A DNA stretch of 64,000 nt. It comes from Isochrysis galbana. Taxonomy: Eukaryota > Haptophyta > Isochrysidales > Isochrysidaceae. Under the pieces are notes generated by a model, which saw only the letters and a program-made list of their open reading frames with translations, was not told the DNA's origin and searched no databases. The stretch spans positions 3,052,002 to 3,116,001 of the forward strand of contig CM030943.1 of NCBI GenBank assembly GCA_018136815.1, written 5' to 3'. Position numbers and translations under genes: made by a program. Below are positions 9,948-21,839 of this stretch, piece by piece. Each line of letters opens with the position of its first letter. Positions within the stretch are counted from its first letter, which is position 1.

Positions 9948-11640
9948 AGAGAGAGAGAGAGAGGGAGGGGAGGGGGGAGAGAAGAGAAGAAGAGGAGAGA
10001 AGGTTAGAGAGAGAGGCCGGAACGGCGAGGGAGGGGGAGGGAGAAGAGAAGCGAAGAGAGGAGGAGAGGGCGGTGGGGAGAGGGAGAGCTGTTGTTTCTC
10101 CCCTTCCGTTTCTCTTCTGTTCTCTCTCTCTCTCTTCTATTCTGTCGAGAGGGTCCCTCTCTCTCTCTCTCTCTCTCTCTTCCTCTCTTCTTCTGTCCTC
10201 TTCTCTTCAAACGACGGCAGCGGGAAGAAGAAGAAGGGGAAGGAGAAGAAGAAGAGAGAGAGAGAGGGGGGGAGAGAGAGGGAGAGAGAGAGGGGGGAGA
10301 GGGGGGGGGGTTATTCTGTGGTCCCACCGCTGGGACAGAATCCGTAAGAGAGAGCCCCAGATCCATAAGGAAGAGGAGCGGCAGCGGAGAGAGAGAGAGG
10401 AGGAGGAAGCGCTCGTGAGACCTGAGAGGACCTCCTCGATGGAGAAGAAACCGTCCGCGGTCGGTGTGAAAGAACTCGGAGAGGGTGGGGCGCACCGAGG
10501 CAGAGTCCTCGGACGGCAAGGCCGCGGGGGGGGGGAGGCGAGGGGGGGAGGTGTGGAAGAAGAGAGAGGAGAGAAGAAGAAGAGGAGGAGGAGAGAGAGA
10601 GAGAGAGAGGGAGAGGGAGAGAGAGAGAGAGAAGAGAGAGGAGAGGGAGAGAAGAACCCCGGCGATGTTCCTGGAAGTTGCCCGCGTTCCCCCTGAGAGA
10701 TCCGCCTCCAGATGCGAGCGGATGCGAGCGGATTGGGACCGGCGCTCGCGGGGGGGAGCTGCACGGGCGGCGGGGGGGGGGCGCGGGAGGGGCGGGGGGG
10801 GGGGGGCGCGCGCGGGGGGGGGCGGGGGGGCGGCGAGATCCCGAGCGGTTTCTCCAATGAGGCCCCTCGTGAGGCGGTAACTGCCCCCCTCCGCGAGCAC
10901 GCGGGGAGATCGGCCGAGCCCGGCGTGAGATCAGGCTCGGCACCGACGAGATCGGTCGAGGCCGCGGCGAGATCGGCCGCCTTCTTCGTGGAGCGAGGCG
11001 TTCAGATTCATTGGAGAGATACTCCCCCCCCCCTCCCCCGATAGACCGAGATCCCCCCCCCCCCCCCAAGAAGTGAGATCCCCCCCCTCTAATTGAGAGA
11101 GATCCCCTCCCCCTTTTCATCGAGAGAGATCCCCTCCCCCCAATCAGTAAGTCACCTCCCGCCCATTCCTCACCAACTCCCCCCCCCCCTCCCATATTTA
11201 GCCCCCCCCCCCTTTCCCAATTAAGTAACACCGCCCCCCCCCCCCCTCTCTCTTCTCTTCCCCCCTCCCCCCCGCGCCACGACTCTTGCTCCCCCCTCTT
11301 TCTCATCTCTTTCCCCCCTCTTTCTCATCTCTCTCCCCCCCTCTCTCTCTCCCCCCTCTTCCTCCCTCCCATCGCCCCCCGCATCGCCCCCCCCCCCCCC
11401 CTCCTCCTCCCCCCCCCTCGCCTCCTCTCGAGCTCGTGATCTCCATCGGCGACGCGCTCTCGAGCAACCCGATCTCCGACTCCGAGCCACGCCTCTGCAT
11501 CCGATCTCACCACCGACCTCCGGAGCCGAGATGCCGAGATCCCGATCTCGTCGTGCCCTCGCAACCACCACCCGTCACCCGTTGCGCCAATCGTCACTTC
11601 TTTGCCAATTAATCAATTAATTGCTCATCACCATCACCAT
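9644..11640. repeat. GA/CT microsatellite and poly-G/poly-C block
   Basis: (GA)n and (CT)n tracts (9660-10650), then G- and C-runs (10750-11430) with recurrent GAGATC words. The long apparent reading frames here encode only RE/RG or S/L/P repeats and are not genes. It may include the 5' leader or promoter of the receptor gene, but no specific site is recognised. Confidence 0.7.
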
Positions 11641-11753
11641 CTACACCATTCCAATGAGACCCGAATCGAACCGTGACCGGGTGGACCCCCTAGCCCCCTA
11701 GGTGGCAAACACCAAACACCCTAGCCCCACGCACTGCTAGCCCTTATTTAATT

Positions 11754-13394
11754 TTAAAATAACTGTGGACTATTTGATCCCTCAATTCGACTGATGCCCC
11801 ATAATTGACGGAACGACACCTCGGCTTTCGAATCCTTTGCGAGCCCAATTCGGATCCCTTGGAATTTGGCCTCGTTTGTTTTGCCACCCATAGGAACAAC
11901 CGGCCGACTAAAAAGTGAGAGGGAGACGCAATAGCCCGGCCACAAGCCGCATAACCACCTCAGATTATCAGCAGGCCTGCCCGGAGCCCGCGCACTGAAC
12001 CAGGCTCGCGGTAGTGCACCCGAGCCGCACCCCGGATACCAAAGAAAAAGGACTGAAGGGGGGAAGGGTGTCGAGTCGAGCGGAGCCGGAGGGCTCTGGG
12101 CCACTCCGTCGCGAGCGGCACCGGCGGTTAGCGCGGCGCCTTGGCCCTCCTCCCCGCCGGGAGTAGGGTGGATGAAATTCTGGATGGGGTCGGGCATCCC
12201 CATTTGGGTGTCTGGACGGGGAACGAACGGCGAACGAAGGGCGGTGGGGCGGCGAGGCGCTCCTAGCGGCCCTAGTGTGTTGGGTTTTAAGGGATTGTTA
12301 GACCTACAAAGAACTCTTCCCTCAGGGAGGGAGCCTAGGCTGCTTGAGTGCAGCGACGCAGCGAACAACGACGGACAACGGAGCCTGAGAACAACAGGAT
12401 ACACCGACTCACGAACACACCGGAATCATTCACCCAAACCAAGCAAATTATCAAGCAACCGCGACCCCAAATCACCGATAACTCAAACACGTCGCAAGAA
12501 AGACGGAGAGAGAGAGCGAGAGAGAGAGAGACTCCGCAGCGACGGCCGGAGCGTGTCTCCCTTGTAACTTCCCACGTAGCGGAGAGTCCGAAGGGGAGCG
12601 TCATGTCGCGCGACCACGGCGATCACTTTGGATACAGATCGCGACGAGATATCTTCACGACCGAATAAATCTTGCCGTTGAGCGTGAACCTTCTAGACGC
12701 TTCTAACGAACAACCCTGAGTAGCAACAAAGGGGAAGAAACACCAAAGGGGCCAAGGGCTTGCATGTAGCTTGCATCAAGGGGAAAGATTCCCTCACCTA
12801 AGAAGCGAACCTACACCGATCTCCAAGGGGAGATGGCAAATTAAACCTCAAATCTCGAGCGGATAGAGCAACCGACTCGCTCGCCAAAAATCTTGACCGA
12901 GAAGAAAGAAGCAAGGACCTACAAGCCAAGGGTAGCGGACCTAGGGAATGTGAGAGGAAATTTCCGAACGCCAACGCGAACGCCAAACGCCGGAAGGCAA
13001 CGAAACCCTAACCAGGCCAAGCAGAACCTATGAAGAACAGGCCTGGACGACAACGAAAGTTAGCAAGTCCCAAGCAAGAACCGGAACCCAACAAGAAACA
13101 ACAAGCCTTGCAAGAAGCTAAATAAGCCTTCACAAGGTAACTCGAGAGCCTGAGACAAGCGCGCAGCGAGAGACAGGCGACCTGGCTCCTTTGGGTCAAG
13201 ATTACCCGAAAGGAGGAAACCTGGAATCTATACCTGACAAACAGGCTAGACGGAACGAAACGAGAACTCGAATTCTAGATCGCTAGGGACGAACCCTACC
13301 AACCTAGAAGTACCTGAGCTTCACCGTGTGGCCGCACGGCGAAGGACCTGGAAATAAGAACCTGGAAATCGCATCATCTAGGATGAATGCGACA
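11754..13394 (-). mobile_element. Group-2 LINE-like element, type B copy 1
   Basis: The minus-strand 5' end at 13394 reads TGTCGCATTCATCCTAGATG, and its hairpin pairs with the following ATGCGA. About 1.3 kb is near-identical to the + strand copy 28560-30880. A 106-codon frame at 12348-12668 (+ strand, ending RDIFTTE) is preserved in both copies (30231-30554). The distal end (about 11754-11895) is a reverse-transcriptase scrap, GGKTNEAKFQGIRIG, joined at the same point as in the copy at 19938. Confidence 0.65.
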
Positions 13395-13575
13395 CCCCCC
13401 GACTAAGATCGAGACGTCTCCCGATGTCGAGAGGTGAACCTGGAAACAGAGACTTGGAACCTAGAACCTGGGCTGACCAGAGGTCAGAATCGGAACAAGA
13501 AGCAACGGAACATAGCGAGCGAAACGTGGAGACAAGAACACCCTCTGGATCCAAAGCGAGCACGAAATCGGCGGC

Positions 13576-13995
13576 TTAACGCGGCGCCAAGAGCTGGCGT
13601 ACTTCTTCTCGTTGATCGTCGGAAAGAAGCCGGTCTGGATCGATGGTGGCTGAGTCGAGTAGGGCTCGTTGCTCCTCGCTCAGCGCGGTGACAGGGTCAC
13701 CACACTCATCGCGTCCAGTCGGAGTCCAGCCCCGGTGCAACTTGAAACGCACCTGGAGCGAAGCTATCGGATCCAGAGACGGCAGGGTCAGCGCATCGAC
13801 CCCGGTGTGGACGATCGTCACCGCGATGCGATGATCGTCCGTGGGCGTGACCACCGTGGGCATTACGAGAGGAGACGAATCGAGAGCCTCGCGATTTGGT
13901 AGGCGGTCGACCAGCATCGCGCAGTCCGAATGATCTCGGAGAGCTAGCGGAACCCTGACCCAGATGGTTGCGCGGTGGAAGGCAGGAATCGTCAC
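13576..13995 (-). pseudogene. Ty3/gypsy pol fragment (protease-RT linker)
   Basis: 140 codons resembling the linker between protease and reverse transcriptase of Ty3/gypsy polyproteins: a beta-rich part (TIWVRVPLALRDHSD, then VTPTDDHRIAVTIVHTG) followed by the acidic helix ALSEEQRALLDSA...LLSDDQREEVRQLL that normally leads into RT. It has no RT or protease active site and is a truncated relic. It lies about 180 bases upstream (in its own sense) of the type B terminus. Confidence 0.5.
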
Positions 13996-13997
13996 AG

Positions 13998-14905
13998 CTT
14001 GCTCCGTATAGAGAAGATATTCGGACGAGGTACTTCAAACATGTCTTGCATAGGAGGATAGCTACGGCGAACCGTTTTGCCGACGATCCGACATGCCGCT
14101 TTTGTGGCATAGCCCCCGAGAGTTCTACTCACCTGGCCTCATGTGTCGCGACGGAGCCCGTCTTTGAATTCATAGAAGGACTTTTGGGGATTACCCTTAC
14201 TTAGGCCGGGATCTGAAATAGCCCAACGCCTCTTCTGCTATCAGGTGGAAAGACCACACCCCTCCTCGGGATACTTGGGTATCTTGGCATGGAGATATAT
14301 CCTAACCGACTTCTATAACATCCAGTATGGCAACGCGGACGGCAGGTCCGTTAGATCGATCCTAAGGGCGATCCTTACGAGATATCACCTGTTAGCAACG
14401 GCGAAAGTCGGTTTCTTTCAAAGGCTTGAAAAACAAAGAAAGAGAGAATATGGGGTTACACGCCCCGAGCAACAAACACATCAAGAAAATGATAAGCCCG
14501 CTATACACGGTAGACAAGGATTTCAACATAGAAATGTCGGTGGACCTCTTGCAAGCGGCAAGGGGTCTGGACCTACGACACATCACCTAAAGCAGCTAAA
14601 CCTCTAGGTCGGAATCACAGCGGATATCAAAGAGGAGCCTAAAATACTTAAGGGAGAATAACCCGAGCCAGCACCGAAATCAAAGGACGAACCACGGTCT
14701 CCCGCCCCCTTCTCTCCAACTCCTGGCCGAAGCAGCGCGCGCGGCCTCCCCGGAACCAGCTTCTCCGCTAAGAAGGGAACTGGGAAAGGGGGAGGGGGTT
14801 GCTAGTGCTAGGGCTAGGGGTTAAGGTTGGGTAGTAGGGAGGTACATAAGCGCACTGCCTCACGCCGCACACGCAGCGGGGATTTTTAAGAAGATTTTTT
14901 TTTTA
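13998..14905 (+). mobile_element. Group-2 LINE, 5'-truncated 3' end
   Basis: This holds the C-terminal part of ORF2 and the 3'UTR. Coding pieces in order: RTRYFKHVLHRR...CRFCGIAPESSTHLASC (zf-RVT-like), ILAWRYILTDFYNIQYG, KVGFFQRLEKQ, and the tail MISPLYTVDKDFNIEMS...LLQAARGLDLRHIT ending near 14589. At least two frameshifts (about 14200 and 14455) break the frame. The 3'UTR matches 57310-57625 closely, contains GGCCG...CGGCC (about 14733-14754), and ends TTTTTAAGAAGA plus a T-run. Confidence 0.75.
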
Positions 14906-15066
14906 CCGTATCTCGGGGAGTCGTGGGCCGTATCTCCCCTGGAGGGGGCTACGAGCTACGAGCTACCGGTAGCTGGGAGCGTAAGTAAGGAGGCTGACCT
15001 CTACAAAACAAGGTGAGCCAACTAACCTTATACTAGACTCGTGGTTGGGGGGGAAAGGCCACGGCG
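14906..15066. other. Upstream flank of EF-Tu gene
   Basis: About 160 bases between the LINE T-tail and the EF-Tu start. Repeated ACGAGCTAC and GTATCTC words are visible; no promoter motif is recognised. Confidence 0.4.
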
Positions 15067-18000
15067 ATGGCGGCGATGGTGGCGCCTCGTGGGCTGCTGC
15101 TGCAGCGTGTGTTGTGGAGGCGCAGCGGCGTTGCGGTTGGGCGTGGAGGGGGTCGCGGTCTGTGCGCGTGGAACCGGACGAAGCCGCACGTCAACATTGG
15201 CACGATTGGGCACGTGGACCACGGAAAGACGACGCTGACTGCGGCGATCACAAAGGTGTGCTTTTTGAGGGGTGGGAGGAGGGCTTGGGAGGGCTTGGGA
15301 CGGCTGGAGGGAGGCTTATCAGTGGGCGCAGGGAGAGGGGGGGGGGTGACGGGGTGGTGAGCGGAGGGGAGCAAGAGGACGCTGAGTGTGGCGATCACAA
15401 GGGTGGTTTGGCAGGGCAGGAGGGCTTGGGAGGGCTGGAGGGAGACTGGGGGAGCTGGGCAGGCTTGGGGGGGGGGGGGGGGGGCTTGGCAGTGTGATGA
15501 GGGGGGGGGGGGGGGTTCTGTGGAGAGAGGGAGGAGGGGGAAGGATAGAGAGGAGAGGAGGATGGGGAAGGAACGGAGAGGGGGCGCACGTGGGGAGGGG
15601 GAGAGAAGGCTGGAAAAGAGGGGGATAGCGGGGAGTCGGAAAGGGGAGGAGGAAGGGAGGGGAGGGGGGTGGGCATTGGGAGAGGAAGGAGGCGGGGAGG
15701 GGAAGGAGCGAGAGGGCGGTGTGAGAAGGGAGGGGGCGCGCGGGGGGATGGGGAGTGCAGGAGGGGAGATGAGGCGGGGGGGGCGTGGACGATGGAGAGA
15801 GGAAGGAGGGGGGAGGGGGGCGGGTGGGAAGCAGGGGCGGAGAGAGAACGGAGGGGGGGAGCGGGGCGGGAGGGGAGGAGAGGAGCATGGGGAGGGAGGG
15901 GGGAGGGGGGGCGCGTGGGGAGGGGGAGAGAGGGCTGGAAAAGAGTGGCATAGCGGGAGTCGGAAAGGGGAGGAAATAAGGAGGGGGAAGGGGAAGGGGG
16001 GATGGACATCGGGAGAAAGAAGGAGGCGGGGAGGGGACGGCGCGAGTGGGCAGGATGAGAAGAGAGGGGGCGCGTGGGGGGGGGACAGGAGGTGAGGAGA
16101 GCGGGAAACGATGAGAAGGGCTGCGAGAAGAGGGGTGGGGACCAGCGTGCGCAGCCGAGCTCGAGAGTAGCCAGCTCAGCGAGGCAGCGCCGGGGTCGGC
16201 GGGGCGAGTGTGTGACAAGCCCCTTGCACCGTCCTCCGCAGGTGCTTTCTGAGACGGAGGGGTGCTTCGCGAACTTCAAGGGTTACGCGGATATTGACAA
16301 GGCGCCCGAGGAGAAAGCACGCGGCATCACCATCAACTCGGTGCGCGCCCGCTCCCGCAGAGCGTGGCGCCTCGCTGCTAAGCCGCCTTGGACTCGCGGG
16401 CGAGGCCCCAACGGGTTTGCCTCACCGCCGCCGCGCAGACGCACGTCGAGTACGAGACCAAAAACCGCCACTACGCGCATGTCGACTGCCCGGGCCACGC
16501 CGACTACGTGAAAAACATGATCACTGGCGCCTCGTGCATGGATGGCGCCATCCTCGTGGTCTCTGCGCCCGACGGGCCCATGCCGCAAACGCGCGAGCAC
16601 GTCCTGCTCGCAAAGCAGGTGCGACTTGCCGCAGCAGCACCCGTTTTGGGCGTGGCAAGCGGGGCCGCCGTTGTGCTCATCTCGCCCTCTCGTCCGCCAT
16701 GTGCCCAGGTGGGCCTCCCCCGCATCGTCGTCTTCATGAACAAGTGCGACATGGCCGACGACGAGGAACTGCTAGAGCTCGTCGAAATGGAGGTACGCGC
16801 GATTGTGCGACCCGCGCCGCGTTGGCGTCTTGCCTTGCTGACAGCCGGCGTGCAAACTGCGCAGGTCCGCGAGCTCCTGTCGCTGCATGACTTCCCTGGC
16901 GACGACATCCCCTTTGTGCGCGGCTCTGCGCTCTGCGCCCTCGAGGTGCGCAACACCGCCGCCTGCCGCCCGCCGCACTCGCCGCCGCCAACCACCCGTT
17001 ACTGCGCGCTCAGGGCCGCGAGGACGCCATGGGCAAGGAGCGAATCTTGGAGTTGATGCAGCAGGTGACTCCCGCCCACCTCGCGCACGGAGCGCAGCCG
17101 CATGCCAACCCCGTGCCTGACGCCCGGCCATGCCTGCCCCTGCCGCAGGTGGACGACTTCATCCCGACCCCAGTGCGCGACACTGACAAGCCCTTCCTGA
17201 TGCCGATTGAGGATACCTTCTCTATCGCCGGTCGGGGTACCGTGGTCACTGGCCGTATCGAGTCGGGGTACGGCCAAGCCGCCGCTGCCCACTTGCCGCA
17301 CCTCGTGATGTGAGGCTCACGCGTAGGGCCTCTAGCCGCTGCCCCCTTCTCCCCTGCTTTCCACCCACCTTGCCGCCCCGCTCGTGGCCTGTAGGCGCGT
17401 CAAGCCGGGAGAGGAGGTGGAGATCGTGGGACTGCGGAAGACGACCAAGACCACAGTCACCGGCGTCGAGATGTTCCACAAGCTGCTCGAGAGCGGCGAG
17501 GTGTGCAACCTGGCTGGGCGGTGCTGACTACGCCCGGTAGAGCGGCGCCGAGCTCTACTCACCTCCATTGCACACCTTCTCAGGCGGGCGACAATGTCGG
17601 CTGTCTGCTCCGTGGACTGAAGCGCGACGATGTGCAGCGCGGGCAGGTGCGCCTCCCCACGGCGCGCGTCGTCTGCACGCTAGGACTCAGCAACCCGTCC
17701 TTCCCTCTGCGGCGTTCGCAGGTGCTCTGCAAGCCGGGAACCGTCCAGCCAGTCACCAAGTTCGAGGCGTCTATCTACGCGCTCACCAAGGAAGAGGGCG
17801 GCCGCCACACGCCCTTCTTCACCAACTACCGCCCGCAGTTCTTCTTCCGCACAGCCGACGTCACAGGCTCCGTAAACCTGCCCGAGACGCGCCAAATGGT
17901 GATGCCCGGCGACAACGCGGAGGTCGAGTGCACCCTCATTTCACCCATGGCCGTGCAGGTAGCACCGCGGCCTCAATCGCCTCGGTGTAGGCCGTGGAAC

Positions 18001-18113
18001 CGAATTCACCTCCCCACCCATCCGCATGGCCCGAACAGGAAGGCATGCGCTTCGCATTCCGTGAAGGCGGCAAGACCGTCGGCGCCGGCGTCGTCTCGAA
18101 GATTCTCGAGTGA
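15067..18113 (+). CDS. TUFM: Elongation factor Tu, mitochondrial
   Basis: GTP-dependent factor that delivers aminoacyl-tRNA to the organellar ribosome. Eleven exons join in frame: 15067-15255, 16242-16340, 16439-16618, 16709-16792, 16865-16945, 17014-17064, 17149-17267, 17395-17500, 17584-17646, 17722-17958, 18039-18113; 427 residues. An Arg-rich N-terminus without acidic residues (about 1-38) looks like a mitochondrial presequence. G motifs: GHVDHGKT (48-55), ARGITI in switch I, DCPGH (112-116), NKCD (167-170), GSAL (about 203-206). Domains 2 and 3 are complete ([45 protein letters not shown]) and it ends SKILE. All introns are GT-AG; intron 1 is 986 bases of nearly pure purine. Mitochondrial rather than plastid is inferred from nuclear location and alphaproteobacterial-type sequence. 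Confidence 0.95.
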
Positions 18114-19312
18114 GCGGTGCTTCTCAGCTCCCCGCCCATCCCCACTGGTCACACACGCAAACCGCTTTGACCTGCGGTCTTGAAACACAGCTGCCATCGC
18201 CGAGGTGGCATTGTCATGCAGCCGTGGGCACCGCACACGTAGTACGCACGTGTGTGCGCGGCCGTTGAGGCCACGAGGATGACGAGGGCTGCCCTCGGGC
18301 CAGCGGACATGCCTCCTCGTGGCGAGGTGGATGAGCGAGCGGAGCGCTTAGGCATTGCACTGCTCGTCGATCGGCTGAATCGATCAGCCGCTCGCGAAGG
18401 CTACAGGGATGCTCTTCAGATTCTTGAGTTTTAAAGGGGCTGCTCTCTGTTCCGGCGGTGCCACTATTCTGTTCTCCCACTCACTCGCCTTTCCTCGATC
18501 GTATTGGTGCACAATACTATCTCACGAATGCCCCGGAGATGCTTGAATGAACGCGAGTAGGGCTAGTGCGTAGCGGATGCTTGATAGAATTTCTCTTACT
18601 GCTAGTTTGGCTCCATTCTCCTCTGCACTTCGGATATCTAAGCGCTATTAGGCCACAGAGAGGGGGTATTAACGAGGCGGCCGAGTGAGCAGTGAGCGAA
18701 AACAAAACACAAAACTTTGTCGTTGTTACAGTCATTCGTTGCACATTAGCAAGCACATCTGAGTGTTAGTACCACTACGAGACTAATCTTATGATTGGTC
18801 GCCATAGAGGGGGGCTTCGCGCCCCCCACTCTCTCGAACCCCCTCATGGGGGGCGAGAACCATCCATCCCCATTGCGCTGCCTCTTGACTTGGCGTACAG
18901 GTTGGAGTTGGCAGAAATATCCGGATATATCTACTAAATATTTGGGCTGATTTTGGCAGAACCGCGGGCACAAAACCACTCTATGAGCGCGCCTTCCTCC
19001 TCGGTGCCACAAAGCAGCCGAGACCAGGGACCACCTCGCGCAAACCTGTCCTCCACCAACCATCTTAACACCGACCGTGATGTACTAGCGTGCATGCAAA
19101 TGCTTCTGGCTGGATTTCGAGGGATGTGTCATGGCACCAGGCCAAAGTGGTTGTGTTCGGGTGTCGGGAGGAGGGCGCGCTTTTACAGTGGTTTTGGTGC
19201 CCGCATAGCGTTTGCGTACATAGCGTTATCGGAAGTAATGAAGAACGTCATCAATATAGACCCGCCACAACCCATTGGTTTTCGCTTTCGTACATAACGA
19301 TAACGACACGAC
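18114..19312. other. Intergenic region after EF-Tu
   Basis: No gene is recognised. A small frame at 18252-18434 (60 codons) is unsupported. At 18757-18780 there is a short piece of the E-repeat terminus (GAGTGTTAGTACCACTACGAG). From 18800 to 18870 there is a G/C-run palindromic stretch, and at 18920-18950 a GGATATAT/AAATATTTGGG segment resembling 62040-62092. Confidence 0.4.
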
Positions 19313-20260
19313 AACTAAGTTTATACTTAGACGCGATGGAGCGCGCCGCCGCGACTCCCCTCTCCTTCGGGCCCCCCGCCGAGGGCGCCCCACCAGCGAC
19401 CATGGAGCAGCCGCTATCGAAGCGGCCGCGTCCGCCCACCGAGGCCGAGCAGGTGCGTGCGACTCCGGTCGCGCCACACGGCCCGTGGCCCCGGCCACAC
19501 CACCCATGGCAGCCATGCTGGCCTCCCCCATGGGGGACAGCAGGCTGCTGGAAGCATCCCATCAATGCCAGGCTCATGCAGCCACCCTTCCATTGGGCAT
19601 GCCTTATGGCAGAGGCCCCTCTCGCCCTGGCAAGGGTCGCGCTGCTCCGGCAGCGCGGCCCGAGGCCGGGTGGCCCTTATGGGCACATCATCCACTCCAC
19701 TTCAACGCACAACACACTCTCCAGAAGCACCCCCTCACACTCAGCACGCAACACACATGAGACACAAAGGTACGACCCCCCTGGGAGAGACCAGCGCCGA
19801 ATGACACCGCCTACTGCCCGCGCCCGCACGACACTGAGTACGGACACCCCCGACCCCGCCTCACAGGGACAAGACTCCGACGAAGACAACATCATCGGCC
19901 CTAATGTGGGTGCGGACGCACGAACGGGCCACGGGGGGCAAAACAAACGAAGCCAAATTTCAAGGAATCCGAATGGGCTCGCAAAGGCTACGCAAGCAGC
20001 CGTGGGACATGCGTAAATACAACTGGATAGAGAACGATCAATACCTCACCATACTAGGCGTCCCGCTAGGAGCCCCGGAAGCCCTCAAGCCCTTCTGGAA
20101 GAAACTCGCAGACAAAGTAGACAACAAAGCAGCCAGATTGGCGCCGATTACGCGACACATGACCATATTCGGTAGGACCAACATAGCGAACTTTATAATA
20201 TACGGCACACCTCCAGATGACAACGAAAGGTGCTTGCAGGGATGGGGATAATTGAACGCT
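19313..20260 (+). mobile_element. Group-1 LINE, internally deleted copy
   Basis: It starts with the hairpin CTAAGT-TTAT-ACTTAG (19315-19330), five bases before the ORF1 ATG at 19336 (MERAAATPLSFGPP). ORF1 N-terminus runs to about 19917 and is then joined to a reverse-transcriptase thumb segment: GGKTNEAKFQGIRMG, then YLTILGVPLGAPEALKPFW and ITRHMTIFGRTNIANFIIYG. The catalytic RT core is absent. It is non-functional. Confidence 0.75.
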
Positions 20261-20269
20261 TTTTTTTGG

Positions 20270-20360
20270 TCCTGGCGGAGCATATATAGAGACGGAGAGA
20301 GAGAGCGAGCGAGAGAGAGAGACTCCGCAGTGACGGCCGGAGCGTGTCTCCCTTGTACTT
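20270..20360 (+). repeat. Fragment of type B element
   Basis: GA-repeat followed by ACTCCGCAGTGACGGCCGGA, matching 12510-12570 inside the type B element. Truncated on both sides. Confidence 0.6.
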
Positions 20361-20369
20361 TATCACAGA

Positions 20370-20969
20370 GTGCCGTCATCTGCCAACACAATCCATCGGT
20401 CCTTGCCGCTTACCAATAGAATCGTCTTTACCGGCTTACCCATAGAATCGTCTTTACCGATAACTTTGTTTGCCAGATTCCTCTTCATCAAGTCATCAGC
20501 CTCCTTCATCATGTGCACCACCTTCCACCTTCCAGACTCTTCTTCACATAATCATCTGCAGTTTATGCAAATCGAGTTCTAGAGTTCTCGAGTCATTTGT
20601 ACATCGACTTCTAGACCTCGCCTTCGCCTTCATCTTGGGGATCTCAGCTCACTCTAGATCGACTTAGTGCATCTAAGGAATCTCACCTTCATCAACACTC
20701 ACGACGCTTCATCGGCTCATACTAAGACAATACCCGCCGATTCCAGATACCAAACTCAACCTATTTGCGAGGCGCCTGGGAGGAAGAAAGGTGGGGAAAC
20801 TTCCTTTCTCTTTCGAGAGAAAGAGAGAGGGCGCTCCACAACCCACGATCCCATGCATCCAAGCGAAGCTTTTGACCGAGAATGAGAGAAAGCAGAGAAT
20901 TATAACGATAAATACCGAACGAGAAAGAGAAGAGCGAAGCCTAACGAGTGTCGATTCGCGAATGCGACA
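20370..20969 (-). mobile_element. Type A copy 2 with retroelement coding relic
   Basis: The minus-strand 5' end at 20969 begins TGTCGCATTCGCGAATCGAC, followed by about 210 bases shared with the other type A copies, then a TGGTATC word (20752-20746) that resembles a tRNA primer-binding site. Further on, a frame with one stop reads KMKAKARSRSR and, after the stop, WKVVHMMKEADDLMKRNLAN (20528-20370). Whether this is an LTR element or a LINE leader is unresolved. Confidence 0.5.
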
Positions 20970-21839
20970 CTAGGGCCTAGCGGGGTGATGCATTGATTGA
21001 CCTCTGTCCGCAGGATTAAAGCCCCCCCAGCCCCCCACCCCCACCTGGCCCGTCGTAGTGCACGTGGGCCCACCCCCCCGAAACGGAAGACAAAGGAAGG
21101 AAGGGGGTAGCGGAGAGGGAGTGAGACTGGCTCGGGGTATAGGCGGTGGCGTGAGTCAGCACCGCAAGGCAGTACGCAGTCCTGTGAGCGCGATGAGATT
21201 CCCGTAACGGTACTAGTACTAGCTTGGACCTTCAAGAGACTTTATTAAAATTACAATTACGTTGCACGAGGCGGGGAAGATTCAATGGCTCACAACACAT
21301 GCCGACGTTAGATGTTAGATGGAATGTAGACTACGACGAATTTGTAACACAAGACAACGTAAGGCCAAATAAAACACAAAAGGGCGAAGTGCACAACAAC
21401 AAGGCGGCACACTGCTAATAGTGTTCAAGTCCGTGATAGCTTCCTTTTGCAGCGAACTAGCCACCGACGTCGCACGCAAGCAAGTGCAATTGGCATCTGA
21501 CGCACATGTCAAAGCGGGAAGGACAACGCGGCAGAGGCGGGCAGTCGGTACGTACTGGCGTAGCCACGCATTGCGACGACGGGCTCCGACGGCAGGCCTG
21601 AGGCGAGCGAAAGCGCCATGATGGCGTGCTTACTGCGGCTCGCCCAAACGCATGCTGCACGCCCGCAGGGCAGCAAGAGCACTCACGTGTTGTCCCCGCG
21701 TAGTAGATCTGCCCTGAGATTGCGGCAACGGTTGCGCGCACCCACGTTTGCCACTGCCGCATCACAAGCGAGCTCTGCATGCGTCCCTCCCGGCAGCCAG
21801 TTGTAGTGCCGCTGAGCCATCCAGCTTGATGCGGCAAAA
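20970..21839. other. Intergenic region downstream of the villin-PH gene
   Basis: No gene is supported. 21020-21110 carries the GTAGTGCACGTGGGCC / CCCCGAAACGGAAGACAAAGG segment that also occurs inside the E-type repeats (27920-27960). The remainder is probably 3' flank. Confidence 0.4.

Noticed and set aside
15256..16241. Long reading frames on both strands inside EF-Tu intron 1
   Set aside because: Purine-run artefacts (G/E/R or P/S/L); the region is clearly intronic by splicing of the EF-Tu frame.
18252..18434. 60-codon frame downstream of EF-Tu
   Set aside because: Too short, no start context or domain; probably 3' flank.
20746..20969. Type A copy as a definite LTR with a tRNA primer site
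   Set aside because: The TGGTATC word fits, but the presumed LTR does not end in CA and no second LTR is present; left unresolved.
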